NCBI RefSeq assembly: GCF_963675165.1
Contig: NC_087386.1
Location: forward strand, 3,912,169-3,976,168
Reading direction: 5' to 3'
Length of the DNA: 64,000 nt
Origin: Halichondria panicea
Taxonomy: Eukaryota > Porifera > Demospongiae > Suberitida > Halichondriidae
Program-made: the position numbers and the translations under genes
Notes under the pieces: model-generated
The model's input: the letters and a program-made list of their open reading frames with translations, nothing else
Databases searched by the model: none
What the model was told of the DNA's origin: nothing
Part shown: positions 11,473-23,410 of the stretch, one piece after another
Numbering within the stretch: position 1 is the first letter of the stretch
Layout: every line of letters starts with the position of its first letter

Positions 11473-13644
11473 GAACATGAACTTCTTGTTATCTGTGTTG
11501 AAACATTCACATTTGTTATATTTTTATGGTACTGTACAACCCAGTATGCGTTTTTAACCACTGTTATAATTATTGTTTGTTTGTGGTGTATAAGTACACG
11601 TGTGCATGTGTATACACTTTTTTGCCGAATTACTGACCATAAATTTGCTCAAGTCTCATCATTGTAGCTATATTTGGATCAAACCATTTCTGAATGTTAT
11701 TTTTGCCCGTTTTAAATCCATCAGTACACCCTTAGTACGTGGGCTTTCTTTGGGTTCCCACTCCCACCAAGCAAATGTGGAGTGCGAATTAAGGGCAACA
11801 CATGGAAGAGTTGTGTAAATTCTCTGACTTTCGACTACATTGTGTTAGGGAGAGAATAATTATATTTTTGAATAATAATTGTATATTTCTGGTCAAATTG
11901 TGTTGAAGTTCTATTTTGATAGCCAGAAAAGTACGCAGAAACAATAGCAAATCACAGGTCGCTGCATCCCTGCATATACAATTGGCATTTATCTCTCTGC
12001 TATTAATTTGTACTTTCCACAAAGACTGCATATCATTCATTCCCAATCAACTATCGTATGTTTAATACTGACTGCACAGTATACTTAATTAACAACCACT
12101 TTTATAAATTTTTAGAAGAAACCTGCAGGCACTCAGATTTGCACTGTTTTCCTATAATAATTATAGCCAATGTAAATTATAACGAGTATTGTTAGTTCTA
12201 ATACTTCAATCGTTCTGCAGATACAATAATTATAACCGAGTCTGGTCTATAGGTATTGATAAAAATCAGAGCTGGTGCAAGACTATAGCTAATCCACGGA
12301 GTTGATCATGAGCATTGTTTTTGCACTCAGTCTTTGCATGCATATAGAGTCCCATGCATGTGGTAGATCGTAGATTATGGGTGCGCATGTGAATAATTAA
12401 AGCCGTAACTTACTGTGTGTGTTGGAAGTATCAGGAAAAGCGACTAGATCTAGTCAGCAAAAGGCACATTAAAACTTTTATGTGAAAATCTACTGCAAAT
12501 CGAAATAACTTGAGGCTATTCATGCTGCACACGTAGTGCTTTGTCACCTGTCCGGCTGCCGGTAGCTATTTAGGTTGAGCATTGCTGCATGCATGCAGAC
12601 TCAGAACCACAACTAAAACCTGCGGCTGGCTGCCTACATACGTCGGGTTAATTCTCAAGCAAAAGAAAGCACTGTGGGTGCTAATGCCTCGCTTGAAAGC
12701 TGGATTGGCAGAGTATGACTAGACTATCTGCATAGCACGTTTCACTGACATGTCAGGAAAAGACCAAATCTAGACTCTGACTGACTGCACAGCTAGTCTA
12801 GCTTTCCTGCATGACATAGACCAAATTATAGTCACAAGTCATGTGTGATATCATAGTCATGCTCATTTCTTCATAAGGCCAGGTGAGGTGCTAGCCACGA
12901 TCCCAGGTAGCACTGTCCGAGACAACCCTCCTTGCTTGCGCATGTGCACTGAGGCACAACAAAGGCAGCTAGCTGAAGATGGACATCTGGGCCATACCAT
13001 TATGTACCTAGTCTCGCGAGCAGACGTGGGAGGGAGGGTTCCCTCTAGGACGAGTCTGCTTGCGAGACTAACCATGTACCATCATAGGCCATACTACTAC
13101 GTAGTGTATACACTAGAGCCTGTATTACGATTTGATGAGTCAACTGGCTGCAATGTTCAACTGACTGCAATATTTAGAAACCAGAAAGTGCCCAATCGAA
13201 GTAAGCCAGCAAAATAAATTCGTAATAATTTTATAAATTTACACCTATTAGAAATCATCTGACCTACCAGCAACCAGTAGTAACACGTAAAGAAGATTTT
13301 GGTCCCCCGGACGAAATATTGAGCCCCTCCTCAGTAAGTTAATGCACCTATCAATGATATCGTAATTACATCGCCACGTCAGCATCAGCATAATTTTTTA
13401 GTTCCTAAAAAAGCGCCAACCGTTGCTGGAATTATTTTTTTCTGACGCTTATAAAGACAATCATCCTGCATCTTTGACTTCCTGCACTTTAAACAGTTGT
13501 CTAACCCCTAGCTACAGTCAATGAATTGTTGTTCACGAGTCACTCAGCTCTCAACGGTGCAGCTAGCAAGTGAAACTGAGCCAGACCACGCCCATTTTCT
13601 CTACAAATTCTATACTAGCTGTTGAACATAAGCGCCAACATAAT
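11473..13644. other. Noncoding spacer with a small inverted repeat
   Basis: No convincing gene. At 13010-13070 a short palindromic unit runs TAGTCTCGCGAGCAGAC, a GC-rich centre, then GTCTGCTTGCGAGACTA. Its tips resemble those of the AIF1-intron MITE (CTAGACTCGCAAGC), so it may be a deletion derivative of a related family. The rest is AT-rich with scattered GCATGCATG words. Confidence 0.5.
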
Positions 13645-14091
13645 TTAGGCACTAGCTTGGGCTGAACGCAATTTTTTGTGTTCTAAAGATGTGCCACTCA
13701 GAATATTCCAATTCCAAAGAACAAACACTTCGTTGTCGAAAGTGTTGAGCTCTAGCTCTACATTTGACCTCATAAATTCATCCATAGGAATAAAAAAACT
13801 ATTCTTACAGCCAGTGCACACTGATATCATAGTGTTCACCTTCACTAGCTCTCGAATAAATCCATCATAGCTAGTCATGCTGTCGTCCTTTGCGTACTTA
13901 ACATGGGTAAACTTGACTTTTAGGACTGGAAAACTAGGCACAGAATAGTCAATTACCTCTCCTCGGTTATGTATGAACACAGAAGAGTTGTGATCATCAA
14001 CGTCTTCTCCGCAACTCTGACAGCGATCAGGCGCTCTCCAACATTCAATATAGCTGCAACTGCCATGATGCCCACTTGCGATTGCACGCGT
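13645..14091 (-). CDS. Unassigned Cys-containing open frame, possible exon or gene relic
   Basis: A minus-strand frame is open for about 149 codons between an in-frame TAA near 14094 and a stop at 13645. It has no ATG near its start, so if real it is an exon or a decayed copy. The upstream part is Cys-rich (GSCSYIECW, then DRCQSCGEDV), followed by alternating hydrophobic strands (VPSFPVLKVKF) and a CTGC pair. Composition looks protein-like rather than random, but I recognise no domain. No neighbour helps. It could be part of an unlisted transposon protein. Confidence 0.3.
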   Translation of the reverse strand, partial: TRAIASGHHGSCSYIECWRAPDRCQSCGEDVDDHNSSVFIHNRGEVIDYSVPSFPVLKVKFTHVKYAKDDSMTSYDGFIRELVKVNTMISVCTGCKNSFFIPMDEFMRSNVELELNTFDNEVFVLWNWNILSGTSLEHKKLRSAQASA

Positions 14092-14430
14092 AGCTTACTG
14101 TGTACATACTTGAGCAATTAGTAAACTCAACTTGAAGTTCACATGATAATTATTATGACTCTGAATGACGCGCGTCCAACCTAAGGTGACATATTTTTGT
14201 GGGTATTTCTGCGAATGAGAGTAAAATTGTAAAAAGGTGTGCTTGCAGATAATTGGAAAATGCAATGAATCTCATAAAAACCAGTTGCGAGTAATTAGAA
14301 ACGCTATGAATTTCACAACTTTAGCAGAATTCAGTACCAGCAAAGAGCTAAATTGCAAACAAATTTTTTACTTGTGAAATGTCACTAGGTAAGTATAATG
14401 ATAATAAATATCCAATTATCAAACAAAATG

Positions 14431-14512
14431 TTGCTGGCTAAGTCATGTGGATACTTCGTTCCCACAATTGACTCTTAATCAAAAGTTCCGGGTTCTAATC
14501 CCGGGCGACAAA
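14431..14512 (+). pseudogene. tRNA-Lys(CTT)-like pseudogene or SINE head
   Basis: GACTCTTAATC is identical to the anticodon arm core of animal tRNA-Lys with a CTT anticodon. It is followed at the right distance by a T arm, CCGGG-TTCTAAT-CCCGG, in which the usual TTCGAAT loop has one change. An A-box-like GGCTAAGTCATGTGG lies upstream. The acceptor stem (TTGCTGG with GCGACAA) does not pair well, so this is not a functional tRNA. It may be an old pseudogene or the head of a tRNA-derived SINE. Confidence 0.5.
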
Positions 14513-16510
14513 AATTTCCATAGACGCAATCCAGCTTTTTTTGCCGAAAAGTTACAATGTGCAAACTGTTTTTCAGCGTATATATAATTATATAAAGCGT
14601 TGAACTGCCTTTATGCTACCGAGATTTCAAACAAGAGCCGTGAATACCTTACTTCTCAACTCATGTGGATCAGAGCATTGAAGTGCTAACCCTCAGCTGT
14701 TGACATGATAATGATAAATACAGTAGTATGTATTATCCTTCCAGGCTAAGCAGCGTAACAGGAGCAATACAATTGAAGTAGACTAGAGGCATGCTGAAAC
14801 TTTTGAGAACAGAGAACAGACTTTTAATTATAGTGCATGAGATATGTGCACTTTGGACTATAGGATAATTAACAGCAAAGAAGCAACATCCACAATCGTA
14901 ATTCTAGCTTTCTACCCCTTTTCCATTGTTCCTGGTACGGAATCACTTCAGCTGTAAATATATACGATTAAAGGCCATGCAACGTGCGGCCTAGAATCAA
15001 CATCCACGTATGTATCATCAGATTCAATGTATAGATCATTGTTCTCCAACTACTCTATTCGTCCTCTTGCTCGATCCAAGCTATTAACAACGGTATCAAA
15101 CATTTCATTTGTCATGATAACACCTAGCCTCCTTTGAATTCACTAGCCTCCCCTGAAGAGAAGGTCTGCTACTGACTGCTTGCGCATGCGCAACATTATT
15201 GGATATTTTCCCCGTAAAATGTCCTATAATACTGAATTTATCACGAAAATGTTCTGAAAAGTAGTGAAAGTCATACACGTATACACAGAGCTATTTAGCT
15301 AGCTAGCTAGCTAAAGACAAAGCTGTAGTTTTGTTGTACAGCTATGTACAGCTCTGATAGAGTCAGTAGCAGTAGACTTTCACCAAAGTTAGAATTAGAT
15401 GGGTGTGGCCTGTCCATTAGGCCGTTTAGACGATTGTTATCCACACTGTCGCAGGCTGTGGGTCTTTTGTTAGCATAGCAGGCTACGGGTAGCTATATCA
15501 GCTCTTTCTCAGATGGGCTCAATCGAACTTTCTATCTACTTCCTTCAATCCACTTCCGTTTGTTGTGACGTCGTTGTTTTACTGAGCATACACGTTGTTA
15601 TCCTGCGTTAGCCGGTATCTGGCTAATGGTTAGCACATGCGCAAGCAATCGATACCAGGCCCTCTCTTCGAGGAAGAGCGGCCTGGAATCGAGGCTAGAT
15701 AACACCCTGCTAGTCAATGAGTTGCAGAGAATGCACTAGTAAGTGTGTCGCTCCAATAACCGTGCATGCGCGTTATAATTGTGCCTGCATGCAGGTATTT
15801 ATTGTGTAGACTGGAAGTACGAATGCGCATGATTAAGCGGCCGATATCTGAGTAAGGAGTCTCTCCGATTAAACAGTTCGTTTAGTTTACCTGTGTATTG
15901 TGTTGTTTTGCTTGGTTGCGCTTCTAGGGCTAAGCTTGTGAAGACTCAAATACACAACATCATGCCAAGGCTAGCCACGCTTATTTTATAGCAGCCGAGT
16001 ACGAATGCAAGTCAAGAAGGCACTACTCTCCCATCGTCCTTATCTTCTATGCTCTTTTTGGTAGCGGTCGTAGCATACGAAAACTGTGGCCAGAGAGAGG
16101 TGAAATCATACAGTATCACCTGAATCCTCTGTATGCATGCACTACGTACATTACTAAGACTCCGGATCCGTCCCTGTAACACATTGGCATCTCGCCTCAC
16201 AGCACACACTGTTCACAACGGTGTTAAACCTCTCATTGTTGATAGTGATGTCGGGGTATTTACAGTGTAAAAAGAAAAGAGAAAGCTGCGCAGATCCGAT
16301 ACATGTATAGGTATTTTAGTATTGATTCGGCATCGGTGCAGTATGGAGGCACCACCATTCCACCCACTCAATCAAAACATGACAGTGAAGTCAGAGCTAA
16401 GCACAGTGTTCCGAAGTCTTCTTTGTCCATGGTTTTTTTTTGTGTGCTCCTTTTTTATGGAGGGCCATTTGGGTCAAAAAGAAGGGAATATAAATTAACT
16501 CATGTCAACA
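14513..16510. other. Noncoding spacer with a MULE-end-like hairpin
   Basis: No gene found. At 15649-15697 CGATACCAGGCC and GGCCTGGAATCG face each other across an 18-base loop, and the right arm continues GAGGCTAGATAACAC. This matches the terminus of the Mutator-like element at 26711-27798, so it is probably two joined ends of a deleted copy. A short TAGC tandem run sits at 15297-15313. Confidence 0.45.
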
Positions 16511-16511
16511 C

Positions 16512-16675
16512 ACGGTTAGAAGACACACTCAGGCAACGCGCTCAGGCAACACACGCTCGTACACGCTCAGGAAACACGCTCAAAAGACGTGCTCAGAAAC
16601 CGTGCTCAGGCAATGCGCTCAGAAGACGTGCTCAGGCAACACACGCTCAAAATACGCACTCAGGCAACACAGACT
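16512..16675. repeat. Degenerate 13-16-bp minisatellite
   Basis: About ten imperfect units of the form CGCTCAGGCAACACA with variants (AGAAGACGTGCTCAG). The plus-strand open frames here are products of the repeat, not genes. Confidence 0.7.
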
Positions 16676-16853
16676 CGGAGTACATTGACCTCTGTACTGG
16701 TGATTTTTGACCTTTGTACTATGTACTATAGGAGTAGAGACAGTCTAAAAATTAATTATCATGACAGTTTACCTTCTTTGTATAGCACTGCTAGAAGATG
16801 TTTTGCAGCAGTTTCAACAACCAGGAACCAGCAAGTCAGCTTTGTGATGAAAG

Positions 16854-17162
16854 TTAATTGGATGGTTTGGTTGTGGGATGTGAGTCTCTGATGCCGTACT
16901 GTGTGGAACTGGAAAGAGTAGTTACCTTACTTAATTCCAAAAAGTGTATCATCACTTGCTCCTCCTTGCTCCTTTTGTTTGAGCCTTGGGGACTGAACAA
17001 AGGGACAAAGAGCTTCTCCACTTCTTCGGCGATAAGCGTTTGGGCCTCTGTATTAAACTTGAAGAGAGCTTTGAGACTAGGATTGCCATTCATGACGCCT
17101 ATAAAGTTGAGGGAGAGTAGACCTCGCCTCATTTCATCAATCAACTTTACAGGAATACACAC
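16854..17162 (-). pseudogene. HECT-like domain fragment
   Basis: A minus-strand frame includes IDEMRRGLLSLNFIGVM, then PSLKALF and a block EEVEKLFVPLFSPQGSNKRS with EEQ after it. This pattern (R-GL, then an SPxGSN motif before an EE pair) is familiar from HECT-like domains in G2E3-type proteins that have spread with transposons in sponges and fish. It has no ATG-initiated full gene around it. The upstream minus-strand sequence contains a duplicated CAAGAAG segment (17275-17315) and shifts frame. I regard it as a relic. Family call is tentative. Confidence 0.35.
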
Positions 17163-17518
17163 AAAAATGTATAGATATGCTAGCGATAATATGCTCCTTG
17201 TCTCTCAATTTGTTGAGATGTTAGCTCCACAATGAAACCGAAAGGAGAACTTCCTCAATTCCTCCTCCGTCGAGGCTTCTTGGCACACAGCATCACTTCT
17301 TGGCACACAGCATCAATTAACAGCTCCAGTTCCAAACCCTACAGGCCGCCTAGCCTCCTTTTAGAATATGTGGGGCCTCTTCATATGCCCGTAATGTGCC
17401 CCCGGTTTCTCTCCTGTTTTTGAGCTAGTGCAGGACACTTTTGGGTGATTCCCGCTACACACAGAACATGAAAGTTATGGGAAAATTTGCACAAATCGTA
17501 AGACCGGCATCAAATCTG

Positions 17519-17867
17519 TCAGGTAATGAGCACATGCCATGAACCTCCAGAGGTTCCTGCTTGAAGCAGACCATGAACATCGTTTAGTTGATGCGACCAA
17601 CACAAGTCTTTGCGTTGACCCTTAGCCTTTCGATAATTACGATCATATTGCGCCCAGGCAATCCTCTCGTAGTCCCTGGCACATTTTATGATAATCGCCA
17701 TGTAAAGACAGAAGTTCCAGTGTTGCCGACGGAAACTTCTTTGACAGGACTGCAACATAGTTGGCAAAACATTGAGCCCACAACATGATCTTTGTAACTG
17801 GACGAACTTTTTCTTTGGCATTACCAATGTGTTTCGACTGGAGGGAAAGTCCTCCTCGCTTCAACAA
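17519..17867 (-). pseudogene. Retroelement gag-like fragment, frameshifted
   Basis: Two overlapping minus-strand frames carry successive parts of a gag-like protein. The upstream frame has MLWAQCFANYVAVLSKKFP. The downstream frame has CARDYERIAWAQYDRNYRKA with KDLCW after it. The W-x-QCF-x-x-Y and YE-x-x-AW-x-x-YD-x-x-YR blocks are typical of gag-like proteins of DIRS/Ty3-type elements in invertebrates. A frameshift separates them, and no polymerase or LTR is seen nearby, so it is a dead fragment. Confidence 0.5.
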
Positions 17868-18821
17868 AATTCACCTCAATATTCCGTCCTTATATAGTTT
17901 ATCTGGCAAAAGGAGGAGGCTATTCCCACTTGCCTCAACAGAAGGGACCTTTGGCGCCGTATCTTCAACATTTTTCGTGGTTTCCTGGACCTGCACAACG
18001 ACATAATTAATGTTAAATGTCATGAGTTATAACTAGTTCATGAATGCAGATGAGCATATAATAAAGACTAGACGTAGTGAATAATTTGGCAATAAGCCTT
18101 AAGTTTGTCTCTTGTTCCCATCCCGGCCTCACTAGGATGGCCTGCTGCCCTTTGCTGGATTTCTAGTTCCTGGTACTGGATGAAGCCACTTGCAAAATTT
18201 CACATGTGAGCGAATTGTACTTGCATGATCTGCCCTTTGCATTATAGAGTGTGCAAATCTCTACTTCTCCTGAATTTGTGGGTTTGCTGAAGCTGCTGTA
18301 TCGTGTGCTATACCCTGACCTCTGAGGACTCTGTGCTGTCAGCTGTCTGATGGTAATAGTGTGGAAAAATTCTACATACCCTTGCTTTGCTCGCGAGGTA
18401 GAATTGATAGAACGATACATTTAGCTTAGACCAATCCAGGCACTTCTCGTATGCCGACCAACCATCGATTTCGTAGTCCGAGTAACATCTTACGTTGATT
18501 GACTGGGAGGCCATCTATTGGGGTGCCTTGGAATTTATGAGCGAGCATGCTACTGCATGTAACACTGCAGCCACGAAAAGATTGATGATACTCCTCCCTT
18601 CTTTATGCTTGCATAAGCTTGTGTCGTGGCAACAATGCGACAAGGACTCGGTATATGCATCTTGCACCATGTTTCCAGTATCAACTGGCTCATTTCGATA
18701 TAATTATTTGAGAGACCAAATTTTCTTCATTAGATGTTGTATACTATAAAACAATACAATAGCAATGAGATTGTTGTATGGTCTTGTCGATTTATACTAA
18801 AGTAACTTGATATAATCATGA

Positions 18822-19180
18822 TTACCTTAATGTTACTATTATAGACGGGTAGTAATTTTAGCGTTTTCAGATTTTTCTCTGTTTTTAGGGTACTAATTTT
18901 GGCAATTCATTACCACAATAATATCTCAAAAGATGTACAAATATGAGTTTTAAGATTGAATGGAAAGTTTGGAGTCAGATACAGATGAAAAAAGGGCTAG
19001 CTTGCTTAGCATACACCCAAAAACTACATTACATTATACAAAGTACATTAGAAAAAAAGAAAAAAAACAATAAAAATTTTTTTTTCCATAATTACATTTT
19101 ATTATTAGCGCATACTTAATTTAGTGTTAATTACAAATTCGCTAAAATTAGTACCCGTTATAATAGTAACAATAAGGTAT
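18822..19180. mobile_element. Long-TIR MITE
   Basis: Arms of about 40 bp face each other: TTACTATTATAGACGGGTAG continuing TAATTTTAGCG on the left, and CGCTAAAATTAGTACCCGTT continuing ATAATAGTAA on the right. The match extends outward through ACCTTAAT/ATAAGGT, so the true border is uncertain by some bases. AT-rich interior, no open frame. Confidence 0.75.
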
Positions 19181-19812
19181 TGATGACCTCTGTTAGCATG
19201 AGAGTACATGTACATGTAGGTATGAGGTTCTCTATAATTATAGAGATAGCCATGAAAGTACATGTACGACATGCAATCATTGTATGACCTGTTCCAACAG
19301 TGATTTATCTTACACCACTTTGCCTCAATCCACCTGGCAACTCTTTTTGTACATCTCTATAGTTTGTGTGTGAGGTGACCACACTGCATGGGGCTAAATA
19401 TTCTAGATATGGTCTTGCTATTACTCTGCTGAAAACACTTGACTTGTTGAGTTTCGAATCTTGATTTAGCTTGGAAGTATGGCATTTTAGAACGGCAAGC
19501 ACTAACTGCTTTACCTATGACAAGTATTGTTTCAGGGAACCAGTCCATAGGAGAAATGGTTAAAGCCAAAACTACCAGCAAAAAACTTACTTACGATATT
19601 GGCGAGAAATTGCTTGTTTGTTTACTATATACTACTACTACAAGTGGTTATAATTATTACCAGGAGCAGATTAGCTGATACCGAGGGCTTATACTGCAAA
19701 ACTATAAGTGGTTGGTTGCTTGGCTATAGTATAAAGTTTACAACAATCTTCAAAAAGGGGCTAGGGACTAAGTTTAATATGTATGGGGTGCCGTTTGTGT
19801 CAAAATGCTAAT

Positions 19813-20186
19813 TTTATCCACTTATGCAGAAGTACACTGACTTATGCAGAAGTGCACTGACTTATACACACAAGTGCACTGACTTATACACAAGTGCACC
19901 GACATATACATAAGTGCACAGACTTATATATACACAAGTACACCGACTTAACACAAGTGCACTGATTTATACACAAGTGCACTGACTTATACATAATTAT
20001 AACCTGACTTGTATACAAGTACTTTCACTTATGCAAGTATGTTGACTTATACACAAGTATGCTGACGTATATACACAGTGACAAGTATGCTGACTTATAC
20101 ACAAGTGCACTGACTTATGCGCACAAGTATGCTGACTTATACACAAGTGCACTGACTTATACACAAGTGCACTGACTTATACGTAA
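19813..20186. repeat. 20-bp minisatellite
   Basis: About eighteen tandem units of the type CTTATACACAAGTGCACTGA with small indels and substitutions lie just downstream of the glycosyltransferase gene. No coding or regulatory role is visible. Confidence 0.85.
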
Positions 20187-20285
20187 GTATGCCATAATTG
20201 ACCACATAACTTCCGGGGTCGAGCTCACCGCAAATAGACTTTAATGGAGTTGCATGACATAATTATAATTATAGCTGTGACATAG

Positions 20286-21458
20286 TCAAATTTTACAATC
20301 AGTATTCGACAGTATAGGTGCATTAATCACGTAAGCTACATTGATAAGTGCACGAACCGTTGTTGTTCCTTCCAATTCTCTACCTGTGGCATGAATTCCA
20401 ACCATTGTCGTTAGGGTTGGTCTACAAACAAATTTTGCCTCCGTTGCAGCCCAGAATTCTTTAACTTTGAGCAAACGTGTTACATTTCCATCTTTCAAAC
20501 TTGATAACGGTTGTGTTAAGCCACAATCTGCAGCTGGATAATATTTACGCCATTTAAATTCAACTGATGCTTGATTGTCCTTAGGAAAAAATTGGTTGAT
20601 GTAGTGGTGTATATTAGTCTTGTTAGGTAAACGTGGGATAAAAAAGTCATCGTTATCTAAAAAGAAGGCATATTCAAACACTTCTTGATGGCGATACAAA
20701 CAATCATTATAGTTTAGAAGTTGTGAGTGGTAGTAAATCTGTGATGTATTGAAATATGTTTTGCGATTCTCCACTTTCACAAAACCTTCTTGAATATAAC
20801 TTTCAATAATTTTGAGATTTTCATTGTCACTCATAAATTGCTCTTCAACATATAATTGAACCAAATCAACTCCAATAGTCTTCTGATATTTCAACCACTC
20901 ACTTAACCAATATGGTTTGCCAAAGCATGTCGTACAAACAACAACTTTGTCTTTATAGTCACCTCCACGCACAGTGTATGTAACGTTAACAGCACTTGTT
21001 ATTAATATATTCGAGTTTGGAAGTGGACGGTAACGCAAAAAAACTGTGTTGTTTTCATGGAGTTCAAGATCGTAACAATCAATCATTATCTCCTCGTGAG
21101 TAAGTTTTGGGTAATTTTCATTAATCCAAAGAAAGTAAAGAGGAGTTATTTTGAAAGCTTTAGCATTAATGGCAATGGTATCAGCACCGGCACCGCAGCC
21201 TTCAATTAATCCATATTTGCGTAATTCCATAGAGACCTCTGCAAAAATCACTACGGAGTGTTTGTGACCATCTTTCACACGTTTGTCAATGTATGCTGAT
21301 CGAATAACCATAGAAGAATAGACATCTAATCCTGAATGAGTTAACACTCGGTGGGTTAATTGCTTATATTGATAGATATAGATATAGATACCGATCAAAA
21401 GAAGTACCAATGAAAAACATACGATAAAAATCCTCTTCAATTTGTTATTATAACTCAT
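20286..21458 (-). CDS. Family 92 glycosyltransferase (DUF23-like), intronless
   Basis: A single-exon 390-aa type II membrane protein. The ATG at 21458 (MSYNNKLKRIF) is followed by one hydrophobic anchor (IVCFSLVLLLIGIYIY), then a lumenal domain. The glycosyltransferase-92 core is visible: VVVCTTCFGKPYWLSEWLKY, GVDLVQLYVEEQF, and the DxD-type FFLDNDDFFIPR metal site. WRKYYPAADCGL and a C-terminal GIHATG follow. Several N-glycosylation sequons occur (NNT, NVT, NTS, NKT). Family members add galactose, for example to core fucose or related glycans, in the Golgi; the acceptor here is unknown. An upstream in-frame TTG at 21476 is not a likely start. Downstream is the minisatellite, upstream is noncoding DNA. 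Confidence 0.85.
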   Translation of the reverse strand: MSYNNKLKRIFIVCFSLVLLLIGIYIYIYQYKQLTHRVLTHSGLDVYSSMVIRSAYIDKRVKDGHKHSVVIFAEVSMELRKYGLIEGCGAGADTIAINAKAFKITPLYFLWINENYPKLTHEEIMIDCYDLELHENNTVFLRYRPLPNSNILITSAVNVTYTVRGGDYKDKVVVCTTCFGKPYWLSEWLKYQKTIGVDLVQLYVEEQFMSDNENLKIIESYIQEGFVKVENRKTYFNTSQIYYHSQLLNYNDCLYRHQEVFEYAFFLDNDDFFIPRLPNKTNIHHYINQFFPKDNQASVEFKWRKYYPAADCGLTQPLSSLKDGNVTRLLKVKEFWAATEAKFVCRPTLTTMVGIHATGRELEGTTTVRALINVAYVINAPILSNTDCKI

Positions 21459-23189
21459 CTCCAGTGTATTTTGCAAATCTCTGTGCCTGACAGCGTTCTC
21501 AGAGAACGTAGAGGAGGGAGAGTTACTACTCTATCTAGGGTTCTCTAATGCATGTTAGAGCTAGAAGGGAAAGTACCTGTCACGTGATGATTAGTTAGCT
21601 AGTGGACAGAGGGCAGCTATAACTCTCGATCTCCTCCTCTGACTCCTTCTGCAGTAGTCTGACTCATGCATGTTCTGCAGAAACAAATTCTAAGGTTACG
21701 ATGCAGTGTTCGCCCACGCAGTAATTATCAGTAGTAAATCCTCTGTCCTCTACCGTTTAATCGGGAAAAGGGTCATCACTTTAGTTTGAATTTGAATTTG
21801 TGGTCAGCCCAACCCACCACTTATAGCTTGATTTGATACTTAATTGGCTTTTAGCACATGCTAATATTAATGCTATTTCATATCGTGTTGCTATTAGCAA
21901 ATAATAGCATGCTATTTCTTATAGTAGAGATGTCAGACCGGAAGTAGTGCGTGGGCGTATTTTCGTACAGTAATTCAATGGTAAAAAACGGGACCAGAAA
22001 GTGAGTGAACAAGAAGGGCTTTCCGCAAGCCCTGGAAGAGTCTAGCAAACAACAGCTGTTCCCAGGGGTAAAAAATAGCGTAGAATTTGATTTTTATAAC
22101 AGTTTTTTATGATTTTAGCATTTGATGCTTGTTTTGTGTGTGATTTTTTCTCAAAGGTGATCATCATTTGGCAACCAAACATGAAAATGAACAAAAACAC
22201 AAGTGAGCATGTCTTTCATCTCTAACTCTCTCCAGATTATGCAAAAAGTTGCTACAATAAGCTTTTATTTCTTGCGGAATCACATATTGCATGGATAGAT
22301 GGGTGGAGCTGAGAATAGAAATGCAGTAAAATCAAGCCAAGTGTACCAATAGCTGTATTTATTTCTTAGAAGTTCTTAGAAGTTACTGAAAGTAATTATT
22401 GAAGCAATCTGAAAGCCTCTGTTGAAAAGAAACAAGAAAGATTGGAGAGAATTCCAGGGACAACAATGTAATCTACCAAAACTATTAAATTGCAAGAACT
22501 GATTCAATTTGCACACAAAAAAGACAAGAGTAATCTACTGTATTAATTAGAAGCTGTCAACAGAGTTGTATCATAGATTTATAGTTGTATAGCCTTAAAT
22601 CTACATCACACTAAAAACGAATTATTTAGACCAAATGAAATTGACAGAAAAGTTGCTTATAAAGATCAAGAAACAGATACAAGCGTAAGGTGGACATTGA
22701 TGAGAGTTCTGAAACATGATACAATATACTGAAAAGATAGCATGGTTACTTTAAATCCAAAAGAACTCTCTGAAGCAGGAGACATCATACTATTATAGGG
22801 ACATCATAAAGATATACATTACAGAAACATTATAAACTTCATAATAGATATCAAATGGTTACAATGTTAACTCCTGAGTCCTGAGTGTCCATTTCATACT
22901 TTTTTAAAAGAGAGTAGACCAAGCGGTTCAGCAGATATGCTAACTTTAAGATCATTTCCGGTATTAACAACAAATTTCATAAGTCCCGCCCAAGTACATT
23001 AAAATGCGGTAAATTTTTGTACGAATTTTTCCCTGACTAGTGTTCTTCAAAACGCTGTATCTCTGCATTTGCTTGACCAAATCCAGTGCAGTAAAGTTTT
23101 TCTGGTTTGCCTAGAGTGTTCAAAAGAGATAGTAATACATAGGAGTTAGAAATAGCAAAAATGAAAATCGGTCTGACATCGCTACTTAT
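21459..23189. other. AT-rich noncoding spacer
   Basis: No gene seen. At 21843-21925 a segment (TTGGCTTTTAGCACATGC, then AATAGCATGCTATTTCTTAT) resembles the start of the GCTATT array at 23205-23270. Its TTGGCTTTTAGCA also recurs in reverse orientation at 31783-31795, at the far side of the transposon cluster. Confidence 0.4.
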
Positions 23190-23410
23190 AGGCGCTATTA
23201 TTGCTATTATTGCTATTTCAAACTGTGTTGCTAACAGCAAATAATAGCATGCTATTTCTTATAGGCGCTATTATTGCTATTATTGCTATTATTTTTATAT
23301 CGTGTCTTATAGGCGCTATTATTGCTATTATTGCTATTTTATATTGTGTCTTTAATAATAGGTGCTATTATTGCTATTATTGCTATTGTTATTATTGCTA
23401 TTTTTGCTAA
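23190..23410. repeat. GCTATTATTGCTATT array, left block
   Basis: Tandem GCTATTATT-type units are grouped into about 55-bp blocks separated by TTATATCGTGTCTTATAGGC-like spacers. The orientation is opposite to the larger related array at 30588-31640. A further short block lies at 24381-24445. Confidence 0.85.

Noticed and set aside
16303-16710. 135-codon plus-strand frame
   Set aside because: Most of it is the degenerate CGCTCAGGCAACAC minisatellite.
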